From Hymenolepis diminuta (lineage: Eukaryota; Platyhelminthes; Cestoda; Cyclophyllidea; Hymenolepididae): 64,000 bases of DNA. The notes under the pieces were generated by a model that saw only the letters and a program-made list of their open reading frames with translations, was not told the origin of the DNA and searched no databases. Shown in pieces: positions 11,601 through 22,800 of this stretch (within the stretch, counting starts at the first letter, position 1; each line of letters starts with the position of its first letter). The position numbers and the translations under genes were made by a program. The stretch is taken from the NCBI GenBank assembly GCA_900708905.1, contig CAADRB010000016.1, positions 2,343,594 through 2,407,593 on the forward strand. Direction: 5' to 3'.

Positions 11601-14362
11601 AATTTTAAATTTTGCAAGTAATACAAAACTACTAACGTTATTTGTCTTATGACCCCTAGGAAAATGAATTCTATTTGTTATTTCGTAATCAAAACAATAT
11701 AATATTTTGTTTTAATTAATGTAATCTTCTTGAATTAAAACACTTCACTTTATTATTATTCATGGCGATACAAAACAAACTTCAGCAAGCATTCAATTAT
11801 TGCTGAGCACCTGAATACTCCAAATAAAAAGCGCCAGGTAAGTAATGAAATGAAGTAATGAAGTACAAAAAAGAATATATAATAAAGTCAGAGAGTTGAT
11901 TTCGGAAAGTTTTAGTTGTCAGTTTCCCTCTTCAAGGCTTAATTCATTTTGTAATATACCCAAATATTCCATAGCTAAATTTTTATTATTTAGCCTCCGA
12001 GATCCTGACTGAGTTAATGTCTTCAATACTCTGCGACTGTTGAAAATTTGACTTATTTGGAAGTTTATCATGCCAACTGCGTCCATTTGTATCTTCTTAC
12101 AGCAATATTTTGAAAACAGTACGCGTTCTCATTATTTTCTAGCCTCATTTCATATTCAAGAAATCATCGACTCACCTCCTCATAAAGTTTTAGAGTGTCG
12201 TTGGGAACTGATTAAAAGTGGGGTAATTCGGAAGCAGAATTAATCTTAAGAGGTATACTCATATGTCTATAGTACCGGTGGTCTTTCACTCAAGGAATTT
12301 CCATTTATCCCTTCCTTAATAAATTTAGTGGCATCCAAATGTTAGGTGGAAGAATTAGCCGGGTTATTTGTTAGCATTTTTTTCTGCAAGGCCATTCCTT
12401 GTTAATAATAAACATTGCGGAATTAAATATTGAAGTTATCTTATAATTCTTCAGTGGATTTTATTGAGACTATTAAATAAAAGTAATAATTTATCAACTA
12501 TTTCCCGTCTAAAAAAAGTACCATTTCGACAGAGAGAAGGGGAGGGAAAGAAAAGTAAAATTTGAAAATACCAATCTCGGAAAGTATCTATTTCCCAGGT
12601 ACTTCATTTGTGATTTGAGTTGTTTTGTTTCTAAATCTCCCTAATTATTTTCGCCATTACCTTTTCATAAATCCTTCCAATTCATTTAATAGCAGAAAAA
12701 AATTTTACAATTTTGAAGATTGCATCTCGATGTCACTCCCATCTTTATAAACCGGTGAATATCTAATAATTTCAGTCCTACTCAATGAACAAGATGAAGG
12801 GCTGGTATTTTGGTTAAGTTTATGAACCTGCTCGTAAGTACTGTTTGCAGTAGCAGGGAAGTTTCGGATCCATTATTGGTTGATGGAACGTGGACACGGG
12901 CAACATAGAAAGAACGATGAAAGAATGATATCACTAGAATGGTTCAGATGTGGTCGGAAAGACAAATTATTAACAAAAATATTAAGTTTCTAAGCAATCA
13001 CTTCTTATGATCTCAGCCATGTCTAATTGTCGATATCCTCGCGTAGGGACTGAAAACTGCGTGAGTTTCTGTACACCCATTCGGATATTCTGGTTGAACT
13101 AATGCTGTTCAATCTCACTGTATCTTACTGTTCCCAATCACCGGGTATTTATTGACGTCTGTAGCGTGGGTAGACGTTTTGGGTAAAATTAAATGTATTG
13201 AATTGATTCACTCCCAGTCTGTTTTGCCACAGCATCACATGCCATAAAAGTAATAAAGTAGCATTTTAAACCCTGTGGTCCTAAAATCTTTGACGAAGGT
13301 TGAAGTCATACCAACCTTAAGTAATTCCTGTTAAAGTAAGTGTTATTTGCACTGAATATCTCAAAAATGGCTATCAGAAAGTTAGATTTCTCCGGACTGA
13401 AGAGCGTGTATTTTTAGGGTATTTATTTTTATCTCATTAAACTTAAACGCCCCACCAACCACTCAGAATACACAAAAGTGCTTAGAGTGTCCAGCTGCTA
13501 ATAACTTATCTGGAGTGAGATCAAGGTTTTAGTGAGTCCATATGACTACTTCCACCACATAATGCTCTGACGAACTATCTGGAGGGATTCTGGAACATAG
13601 CACCGCTTTGCAATAATCGTATACTTGTTTATAAAGCTAGTATTCATCATACTATTTGAATAAACAGAAGTACAGCAATGTTAGGGAGAGCCTAAGGAGA
13701 CTTGGACATGGGATTCGAGATCTTTCAATAGTTTAACACCAAGATCAGGTTAAGGGATGTGTGATTTTTTTCGCACTTTTTCACCTATATAACACCTCTA
13801 GACTTGTTTGATATTTTACTCAATGTCGAAATCGGAAATGACATTCTGATAGATGAATCCCTTAATCACTCTTTTCTTTCGTAGGATTTAAACCATCCAA
13901 AAAAGTTCGACATTTGCAGTTGTTGCTAATCATAGTGATTTTGGGACGGTGATATCGTTGATAGGGCAAAAGCGTTGTCATCGCTTCTGCGAACATTTAC
14001 ATACGATTGACATTCAAGAAATTTTACTGCTCCTTTTCGAATTCTGTTGAGATGGAGTTTCACATTTTTAGAAATGAAATCGGTCTTTTAGTCATCTTGT
14101 CAACAATACATCATTCTAACTAAAGAGGGGAGGAAACAGACATTTACCTAAAAAATATTACGGAAACGATAGCTTCCGCTATCTTTACCTATTGACTCGA
14201 GAACTATTGAAAAACTACCTGACATTGTTATATTTTGTAATTAGTTGCATTGCTGGGAAATTATTGTTTGGGAAATCTTTTGCAAGTCGCTGTTAAAAAC
14301 TCACCAAAGGCAAATTATAACGCTACATTATATAAAGTGAAAACTTATTATTGTTGGCTCAC
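5604..14362. other. About 8.8 kb intergenic, no gene recognised
   Basis: The sequence is AT-rich with frequent stops in all frames. The longest open frames (5708-5905, 7789-8022, 9384-9566 and 9695-9982, all minus strand) show no domain, no supporting splice structure and no homology that I recognise. GC-richer islands around 9400-9660 and 13020-13200 may be old transposon remains. Confidence 0.5.
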
Positions 14363-14571
14363 TTAAAGTAAAAGATACATGGAGTTTAATTTACGTCTAT
14401 TTCTTGAATCAACAAAGCGTAGCCTAGCTAGCCTATAGGTATCTAGTTGCAGAATTATTGGAGTGAATGGGAGCCTGAGAGGTGCAGGTAGAACTCTAGA
14501 ACGGTGCTCAAAATAACCATCAAATTGAAACTTGGTCCATGTTATTCTCAACCATTCATTGACATTCACCT
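14363..14571 (-). pseudogene. Possible Cys-loop receptor-like exon fragment
   Basis: A 68-codon open frame follows a possible acceptor (TTTGCGACAG, ending at 14572). Its translation has the spacing W-x4-W-x2-F-x-F, then V-L-P and P-x-x-L...P-I-I-L. This resembles the extracellular region of nicotinic acetylcholine receptors, where W-x4-W-x2-Y-x-L is followed by a V-x-I-P-S and P-D-I-V-L stretch. The expected W/P-D pair is not intact, no good donor follows the match, and no neighbouring receptor exons were found. It may be a decayed exon or a chance match. Confidence 0.2.
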
Positions 14572-15060
14572 CTGTCGCAAAGGTTTCAAGTGGTCATGGT
14601 TCACCTTGAATAAATTCTAAGGAGCTCCGCTACATTAGTTTAATCTATCTGTAAATGGCTGGAAGAGGACGCGGAAGAGTTAAAGCGGCATGCGACAATT
14701 ATTCAATCAGTTCAACCAATAAATTGTCTCAGATTATCGTCGGCGCGAAATTGCACAGAAACCCTATAGTTGAATAATGAAAATTGAGCTTTGGAACATT
14801 CGGATATGGCAACGCCGATTACGCTTCCCTATGAGAAAGTAGACGATTCAATACTTGCAGAATTCTAATAAGGGAGGACTCATGATATTCTGACCCCATT
14901 ATATAATCTAATTCAATACTCTGCCCCTTTTCATCCCTCACTGAACTACAATCCACTTCGTGCTATAGTGTATTCAGATTCTATCCCATGATAAAAACTT
15001 GTAAAAGGATTTCCTACGTTTTCATGAAGAATAGAATCTAATCACTCCGAAATTGAAATC

Positions 15061-15145
15061 ACCGCAGTGGCTATGCGCTAAACCAGGCCACAAGATCAAA
15101 AATCATCGACGCACATTCAGTGACGTAGAAAGCCAGCCACAGCGG
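15061..15145 (+). repeat. SINE-like repeat, head part
   Basis: The segment matches the head of the dispersed family seen best at 29211-29377: a GCAGTGG start, then a B-box-like GGCCACAAGATCAAAAATC, then CGACGCACATTCAGTGA. The tail is missing or too diverged to recognise. Confidence 0.5.
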
Positions 15146-15599
15146 TTTGTTCTAGTAAGTAAGTTTAGCGTAAGGGCGGATCAAAGATATCTATCATTTA
15201 TGCAAGTTAAATTTTGTTGACACTCTATTTGATAGGTTTGAAAGCTTTTATTTTGGTCGATTGAAAGCAAGCAATTTCAACAGCAACGTACAAAATGGTT
15301 AAAATTTTGTTTCAAATCCTAGTTAATCATTAAGTGCACAGCCTGTACAACTTCAAATGAATTTGTTACAGAGAAGATTTGATTCCAGAAATCCAAAGAA
15401 TGGAACTTTTCGTTCATAAAATTGATATATCCTGCAATTGTTACTTATCGTTCTCAATATTAAATTCTGCATGAACTCAGCAGTCTCAAATATTTTCGAA
15501 ACAAAGTGGCGTCATTCACAACTTGAACATTAGATATCTTTTTTCCAAAACCTAAATCGTCAAATTTTATCCTCGATCCTTGTCTCAATTTAACGTGTA

Positions 15600-15960
15600 A
15601 TTGATACTACATAAATAAGTCCTTGACTAAACCATGGTAATCCTCTTAGAAGTCCAACCAGATGCAGGTAATTACAACTAGCCTCTAGAAGAGTCCCCTA
15701 GTAAAAATTTGCCCCCCAAAATTAGCCATACTAAGCCCAAAGTACTGAGAACACAAAAGGTGCCGTGTGCAGAGAGTTTACTGCCGAAAATGCTGGGTAA
15801 TTGAGTCCAATTAACACTACGCTGCACTAATCTTGATCCCTGAGTGGCTGGTACACACCTCTGCACGCACGTCCGCGTTTACTCAATATGCGATCGGTAG
15901 CACGTGCGCACTTTCCAGAATGTTCTGGCTCGCGCGAGATTCCTTTGCTCAGTCTTGGTA
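15600..15960 (-). repeat. Dispersed LTR-like repeat (copy 1)
   Basis: This GC-richer segment is homologous, in reverse orientation, to 53530-53900. Shared landmarks include GCGCGG..GTG.GTGCAGAG, ATCAAGAT, CTTTGGGC/TTTTGGGC.TAG and TCTAGAGGCT. The other copy carries a CCAAT motif ahead of the shared core. The layout suggests the promoter part of an LTR, but I did not find clean TG..CA ends or a target duplication. The 62-codon minus frame inside it (15678-15866) is taken as a repeat by-product. Confidence 0.5.
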
Positions 15961-17160
15961 GCGTTGCACACTCCACAAAGGTGATATCATATTGTACAGA
16001 CTGTATTTTTCTTATTTCGACAAAAACTCAAGGTGATGACTTTTATTTCCATTAAATAAATCAAAATTAGTATGGAGTACGAACTTATCTCTTAATCGTA
16101 AACCCCCAAAATCATTCCATATCACAGAGATAGAATTTCTACATTTATAGAAAAAAAGTTGAGCTTCTGGCAAAAAGATTAGAATTTTCGCAATGTTTAT
16201 CAATTGCCTGAACAAACATGTAAGTATTAATTAACCGAAAAAGAATAATCTTGTTCGTGGAACTGCAGAATATTAAATGACAACAAAAACAATTTTCCCC
16301 TCAATCTGAAGCTCTGTTTGAAATATTTTTTATCCCATACTACTTAATTCGTGCTAGCAGCAGTTTCATAATAATGCTACTTTTCAAAGGCAGTAATGGA
16401 GAATTATAAGTACAGCAACCTCCAATGGATTCAGTGTAAAAGTAACATAATATTAAGCTCAATTAGAACTAAAACTCAACTACAGTCAAGCCAATCAGTA
16501 TACTACTCTCTACCATTCTCAACAAAGGGCATTAAAGTACACTGCAACGGTGCACTTTTGTGAAATTTCAACTCCATAACGACCTCTGGAGTTCATGTGT
16601 CAATACACCAAACGAAAAGTTAAAACATTCATTTAATAAGGACTCTCATTATCTATGCTAGTGATAATACTCCAGACAAAATAAACAAATGGAAGAACCT
16701 TCGCAACACCACAGCTGATAAATATATCCACTTAAAGGCGTTTTACACTGTCTTAAGTGTAGAACTCGAGATATCACCTTGTATTCTTCTCATGTTCAGA
16801 TATTCAATGTTGGATACCCATCGAGCTACGTTAAGCAGGCCTTCAAGCGAGTTTCCCACCGTAACTGCCAAGCGACATATCTAAACTCTCCCCAGCTTTT
16901 ACAACTTTGGAACGTGGAAGATTGTAGCTGAAAGAGATGTTGCAGTCTAGCGATCTCCGGTTTGGATTATCAACTAATTAACATATGTTGGGATCAATCC
17001 GGAAATTCAGAGAGATTGCGTCAATCGCAATCGTTCGGGTTCACCTAATGACAATGTAATATCATAAGTCGCCATACGGCCAGACACAGGGACCAGGTTA
17101 ACAGTTCTCGCTGAGCGATGTCAGTGATCACTAGTTCACTTCCCATAGAGTGAACTAGAG
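15961..17160. other. Intergenic, no gene recognised
   Basis: No supported exon was seen. A region of mixed composition at 16800-17110 might be an old transposon fragment, but no reading frame or motif identifies it. Confidence 0.4.
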
Positions 17161-17252
17161 AATCCAGTGAGCGGAATGACAAACCGCATTAATTCTCATT
17201 TTACCACTATCCAAGGTAGACGCTGGAAAACACTTTCCTAAATGGGCTCGAT
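17161..17252 (+). repeat. SINE-like repeat, 3' part
   Basis: It contains the CAGTGAGCGGAATGAC block and ends with the family's tail GCTGGAAAACACTTTCC followed by TAAATGGGCT, the clearest copy of that tail in the window. Confidence 0.55.
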
Positions 17253-17638
17253 AATTGTTAATATATTAATAGTACTATTATTAATTCTTCTCAACTGAAA
17301 TTGAAGTAAAAGGTGTAAGCCATCAGACACATTATTGGTCTATCAGTTTTCCGAGTACAAAGTAGAGACCAACTGATAGGCAATTAAGTGTACTTTCAAC
17401 ATAATTGTGGGAAACAAAATTTATCATTGGCAGTTTGTGGGTATGCGATTTTTTTAATCTGCAGCTAAATCATAAAAGTTGATATGAACAAGATAGTCGC
17501 GGACAGCGATCAAGAGGGTAGCTATCATCAACGATCGAATTGAAAGTAACTCCGTCATGATTGGTGCGCTTTCAGCCATTCTTTAACATCTATACCAACC
17601 TTCTAGTAAAGAAGGAGCAAATAGATCGGATTTCTCAC

Positions 17639-17752
17639 CCCGCAATCATCTCCATTATCAACTTCGTCTTCCTTTTCTATAATCTCGGATACGGATACGT
17701 AGCTAGTGCCAAATCCATAATCGGTTTGGCAGCATAGATAAACGGTAAGGTA
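17639..17752 (-). CDS. Candidate orphan exon, unknown gene
   Basis: A 114-bp, 38-codon open segment is bounded by a good acceptor (TGTCTATTGTTTACAG, ending at 17753) and a GTGAGA donor at 17638. It reads with an acidic end (EIIEKEDEVDNGDDCG) and two adjacent cysteines. It lies on the same strand as stathmin, downstream of it, but stathmin already ends in a stop. No partner exon was found. It may be a real exon of an unseen gene or a chance combination. Confidence 0.25.
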
Positions 17753-18169
17753 CTGTAAACAATAGACACCAGAGATCTTGACCACATCCCGTCTTCGTTT
17801 ATTGCGCAACTGATTTGTTAAGACGTAAAAACGGCATAAACAGGACAAAGAGAAACCAATTCTATTCAAGCTGCCACGTCTCAAAGAAAGCATGATGAAA
17901 TCCAATAAAGAACGGATACCATAAAAGTTATCATATTATTTAGCATGGGAAAATCAATATTAAATTAGGAACATATCACTATTAACATTCTATCAAATTA
18001 AAAAGGACAACAACTTATTTATTCACTATTCACCATCTTTTAGCATCCAATGCGATTACTACGGTTAAAGCTAACCCCAAGGTTGCACAGCTAGTTTTGT
18101 ATCAGAATGAGCTATTCAAATCTAACAGGTGATTTCTAGGTCACTCATCATTCTTGGCGAAAATCACCC

Positions 18170-18328
18170 ATGGAGTTCCCCAATGAGGCTAAAGTGAGCA
18201 AACAGCGCACATCCAGAGAGCGGAATGGACGATCGTACTGGTTAGCTCTTGATAATAAAGGGAGTACCGAAATTCGAGTTTCTCACCATGCCACCCCTCT
18301 GCCCAAGATGAATGCTGGAAAACAGGCC
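18170..18328 (+). repeat. SINE-like repeat copy
   Basis: It matches the family through GCGCACATCCAGAGAGCGG, GATAATAAAGGGAGT, CGAGTTTCTCACCATGCCAC and the tail CCAAGATGAATGCTGGAAAA. It lies just downstream of the stathmin stop codon, in reverse orientation relative to that gene. Confidence 0.55.
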
Positions 18329-18536
18329 TGAGAGTTATTGAAACGCAATACATGCATTCCATCAGTAACCATAAAAATAGACAAAAATAGAATTATTAAC
18401 AAACGTGTATTAAACATGAGAATTGAGAGCATATTGAATGGAGGAAAATTTAGCACCTGTTGATTTCGATAAGTTCCAACGGAATAAAAATGGTACATTT
18501 ATAAAAAAAAGGCAAACAGAGAAAATCGTGTATGAA

Positions 18537-19309
18537 TTAGTTGTCCCCATTTTCGTTCATAGAAGCACGTCGTCGCTGAGCAAGCGCAACTTTATCCAGC
18601 TAAATGTTTTGAATATTTCTTAAAACAATTAAAGCTCCTACCTCGGATTGACATGTTTCCTTAACACTCATTATGAGAGAACGCCTATTATTCTCTTTAT
18701 TGGCCATGTCTTCAGTTAATTCATTCCTTTTCCGCTCTTGCACTTCGGCTAGGGATTTTCTAACAATATCAACTCGCTCAAGCTAAAATTTGAGAAAGAG
18801 CAATTCACGTTCCACGCAAAAGAAATAAAGTAAACCAAAGTAAACGTTGCTTACATCCTTTTTGGCATACTCAGTCTTATCTTCGAGAGTTTGATAACGA
18901 CGCATTGAAGCCAACTCATCTTTCATTTCTGCAGTTTCAATTAGTTCAATTCTTATGCTATCTCGCTTAGCACATAGTTCCTCAATAACAGCCTTAACGT
19001 GCTGATTGTGGGCCTCACACCTCTCCCGAGTTTGCTAAATTGAAATGAAAAACGGGCTGTAATAACCAACTTGAAATAAGTTACTCACAACATCAAACAT
19101 CTACATGATAATAGCTTGAAGTTTACCTGCAATAGATCAGATTTCCTGCGAGTAACCTCTTCCATCTTTTCGGTTATATCCTTTTTCGGAGTATCCGCAG
19201 TTTTCGACAATCTCTTAGCAGACAGAGGAGTTTTAGGAACGGAAGACACATTCCGATCATCAAGAGGAATTTCAAAGGAACAGCTCTTTCGCCTATCAGT
19301 CATTGCCAT
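18537..19309 (-). CDS. STMN: Stathmin-family protein (microtubule-destabilising)
   Basis: Four exons (19127-19309, 18855-19034, 18642-18782 and 18537-18599) are all joined in phase 0 and give 188 residues; vertebrate stathmin-1 is about 150. Stathmins bind two tubulin dimers and promote catastrophe, and phosphorylation turns them off. The N-terminal block SCSFEIPLDD...VPKTPLSAKR matches the stathmin FELIL...VPEFPLSP...K capping region. A long charged helix follows, ending with ELTEDMANKENNRR, the counterpart of the family's HKMEANKENRE. Ser-Pro/Thr-Pro-type sites (KTPLS, DTPKK) are possible phosphorylation points. The start could be the ATG at 19307-19309 or the one at 19301-19303. The intron at 18600-18641 is only 42 nt. 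The gene lies about 70 bp beyond a poly(A) signal of the F-spondin gene on the same strand. The family is assigned from the whole pattern; the paralogue cannot be named. Confidence 0.85.
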
Positions 19310-19378
19310 CAAGACGCCCTAACTTCAATTTTGATCGATCAATCAGAGAGTCGTATTTCGTACAGTTTAAACAAGGGC

Positions 19379-19384
19379 TTTATT
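19379..19384 (-). terminator. Candidate poly(A) signal AATAAA for F-spondin
   Basis: This is the nearest AATAAA I find on the minus strand after the F-spondin stop (19845). It implies a 3' UTR of about 460 bases and lies only about 70 bp before the stathmin ATG. Confidence 0.4.
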
Positions 19385-19844
19385 GAAAAATGTTTAACTA
19401 AAATTGCAATATTTTAACTCATTACAGCTTAGAGTGACTGTTAAATATTTTTAAGCCATTTTACACATTTAATTTTTTGAATAAAATGTCGATTTGTCTA
19501 TTCTTGAACTAACCTTCAATTTTGGTTGAGTTGTATATTATAGTAATGTATTATTAATTATTATTTACTATGAACTGAATGTCATTTCAGGTATTTTACT
19601 ATTAGTTACCACTATAGTTGAATGATAATAGGTTTACTTTCTACAGTTAGTCTTTCATACTATGCATCCAAATCAATTTCATATGTCTTAATTTAAATTA
19701 CACATTCTCTTCCCCTAAAAATTTAGTCAAGGCTTGAACAAACTTTTTGAAAATTTAATTTAAGCAATAGCAAATCAGAAATACTAAATCAAACAATCGG
19801 AAGATCCTAAATCAATTACAATTCAACGGAAAAGCGCCCATAAA

Positions 19845-22800
19845 TTAGCACGAATTGTCATCGCCATTGCAATTGCGTTTTTCATAGAGCGGTCCGCAAC
19901 CCTCCCCACCATATCGAGCAGGTCTTATGATAGCTCGCAAACGATACTGGTATCCGATTTGACTGGCGCAACGAGTTGAGCAAGGTCCCCAACCGCCCCA
20001 AGGCGTCACACGACAGTCCTGTTTAGGACTAACTGCAACCTCAAGACCATCTGGCACTTCTGAATCTCCAAGTTCCCCTGGATTATTAGAACCTGCATTT
20101 GATCTGACCTTGGCCAATATCTGAGATTGACGCAGATCATTTGGCATGCAGGCTGCCATACAAGCGGTATGGTTAGGGAAACGGTTAGGCGTTCCTCCAC
20201 AACCAAGATAGAAGAAATCACTGCAGATATTTTTGCGGGGATAATAGTACCTAAAAATAGCATTCAACACGAATTAAATGCGATATTTAAAATTTCATTA
20301 TGCTTTTTTGACTCTCTTGCTTACCAATAGCTACCAATTTCCTTGGGTGAATCACATTCATACCCCGTATTCACCTCGTAGAAACAGGCTGGATCTTGTT
20401 TTAGCTCCATGTTGCAGGTATCTGCAGCAGAATTCGAAAGTTGAGATGTTTTGAACTGCAGTAGACCCATTCTCTCACGACGCCAAGCTGGAAGTGCTTC
20501 CACAGCAGGAATGCAGATATTTTCGCACTGCTCTCTTGTCTCAAACATATTTCGACCGCCTTTGCACCCCAGATACTCGAATTCCAAACAGTGATGGTCG
20601 ATGGCGCTTATAATTAAAAAAATACCTATTTTAATTTACACAAAATGTCAAACCAGTCAATATTCATCAGCCCTTTGTAATTTAACGGATTCGCTTCTTA
20701 TTTTCCTACTAAATGTAATGTTTCTAATTAGTATTTATATACACATTTTAATCTCTTCTTAATTTTTAATTTTTCGATACTCTTTCTAAATGACGTTATG
20801 ATGAGTTCCATTTTTGGGAAAGAATTACCTGTAATAGTATCGTTTCATAGATTTACCGCATGGATAACCCTGTTTGGGCCCTTCACCGCAAATTGTAGCT
20901 GGATCACAGGCCTCTGAAGCTATACGACACTCTTCAACTTCATTCAAGGCACTTGTCATGCCTCCAGGCAGATCTTTCCATAGGTGCTCGCATTGAGGTG
21001 CTTCTTTGGGTCTTGCTAGAGCCCTTGTTCTGCTCCTTACTCCAATAGGAGATTCGCAGGTAGCGTTGCATGGGGACCAAAGGCTCCAAGGTAGGAAGCT
21101 ACACGGAGCACTGTAATCACATGTCCTCTTTCGGCCTTCGCAAGACTAAAATAATAGGTAAACAGATTTGGTCTGTAAAGTGCAGAAATAATAATAGGTC
21201 TAATTGGGAAATTATTTACATCTGTAGTGGCATTTGATTAGCGATTCTCATTGATAACTAGGACGATAATTCGTAGAACCGCTTGACTATCTTTTCTAGT
21301 TTATCACAATCAGAAATCTGGTGAAGGGAATTAAGTTTATCAAAGTCTTAATTTACCTCCCACGATTAACATAAAGGAAATATCTAAGACATATTTTGAT
21401 TCCAATATAGTTGACAGGTGGAAAATTTTGAAGCGTGGATGAACGAAAACGAAATACAAAATTAACTGTGAATAAAGATTCATAAAAGGAGGAAGTTGAT
21501 TGTTTACATAACTTTGCGTAAAGTCAACATAAATCAGAAGCTGCAACGAAAAGTGCTATAGCCAGCAGATGTCTATCATCATCCAGCGATTAGAAATTAT
21601 TGACTAGCGAGAAGATCTTCACTACAGTGTCCACAGGCGGTCCCGCGGTGTGTTTGCGTGTTTGTACACAGATACCTAAACAGATGTTGATCATTACGTC
21701 GAGACACTGACAACGAGACATGACTGACGTCTAACAAAGATATGTTTTGCACATAAACCTAATTTACTTATGAATAAATGGGAAGTGGCTTGTCTGCCAC
21801 CTCCGAACTGATCTGAAGACATGAGTGACTTGACTTGTTCCTTCTAATCAATCGATGTAGCCCCCGATAGATCTTTCAAACGTTATTACAAAAAGGAATT
21901 TAAGGAAAAATAATAGACCATTCTGTGTTCTTATTTTTAGTAAAAAAATGGCTTTCAACAACACTGTATACTCAGTGGTGCAGTGATCAACGTCAAGTTT
22001 GCCAAGTCAATTGCCACGAGATCGGTGTTCATTGGCGGACGTTTAGTGATGTGAATGGCCCACCGAACTAGTTACGCCTTATCAACTATATTCTTGGTAG
22101 ATTTTGAGTTTTTCATATGAACGATCTAAGGATACACTCCTCCTACCCAAATCAAGTACTGATAACTCTTTCAGTAATGAGCTTAGGAAGGTTCAAGAGC
22201 ACTACCTACATAATATTCATGCGTTTTATCCTCCATTTGGACAGCCGTATTAGACAATCGAGTTTATGTAATCATCAGCCTAGTCGGCATTTCACTCTAA
22301 TGAGTAAGGTAACAATTGCAATGATAGACAGAACAGGAATTTTCCTACTCGGATGTTGAGCATTATGTTCCCATCTGCAATCTTCTTAATCTCCATTCTT
22401 CGTAGATTACTGATTTTAAATTATATACCCTAAAAATCAAGTTCCAGTATTTAATTATTTCAGAATTTGATTGCTAGCTCTGTGCACAAGTCTTTTTAAT
22501 TAACCAGCGGACGTGTTCTTTCGATCGATAATTAATTTAACACATAGACACCAATACAAAGCACAGATACTCTTGTTGCTATCGGAAATCCATAAATCAA
22601 TAAAGATTTATGCTTGATTTCCGCTTTTGTGAATCATACTGCTCTTTGATGGAGGTTTTTTTTCTCGCCCCCTTTAATAAATAGAAAAAGTGAATATCTT
22701 CCGAATCGCCTATCATTTTTAAATAATGAGTGATTCGTTTCTAATTCTGCCTTTTACAACCTCCTACCAATAGTTTGGCTTTCCCTTTATTCACCTCTCT

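Noticed and set aside
14655..14780. Short plus frame beginning MAGRGRGRVK, reminiscent of a histone or Sm-protein basic tail
   Set aside because: It stops after about 40 codons, and the rest has no resemblance to any histone or Sm fold.
18283..18498. Minus-strand frame starting MLSILMFNTRLLIILFLSIF with a GTGAGA donor, like a signal-peptide exon
   Set aside because: Its second half and the donor lie inside a SINE-like repeat, and no following exon joins in phase to a sensible protein. The hydrophobic part can arise from AT-rich sequence.
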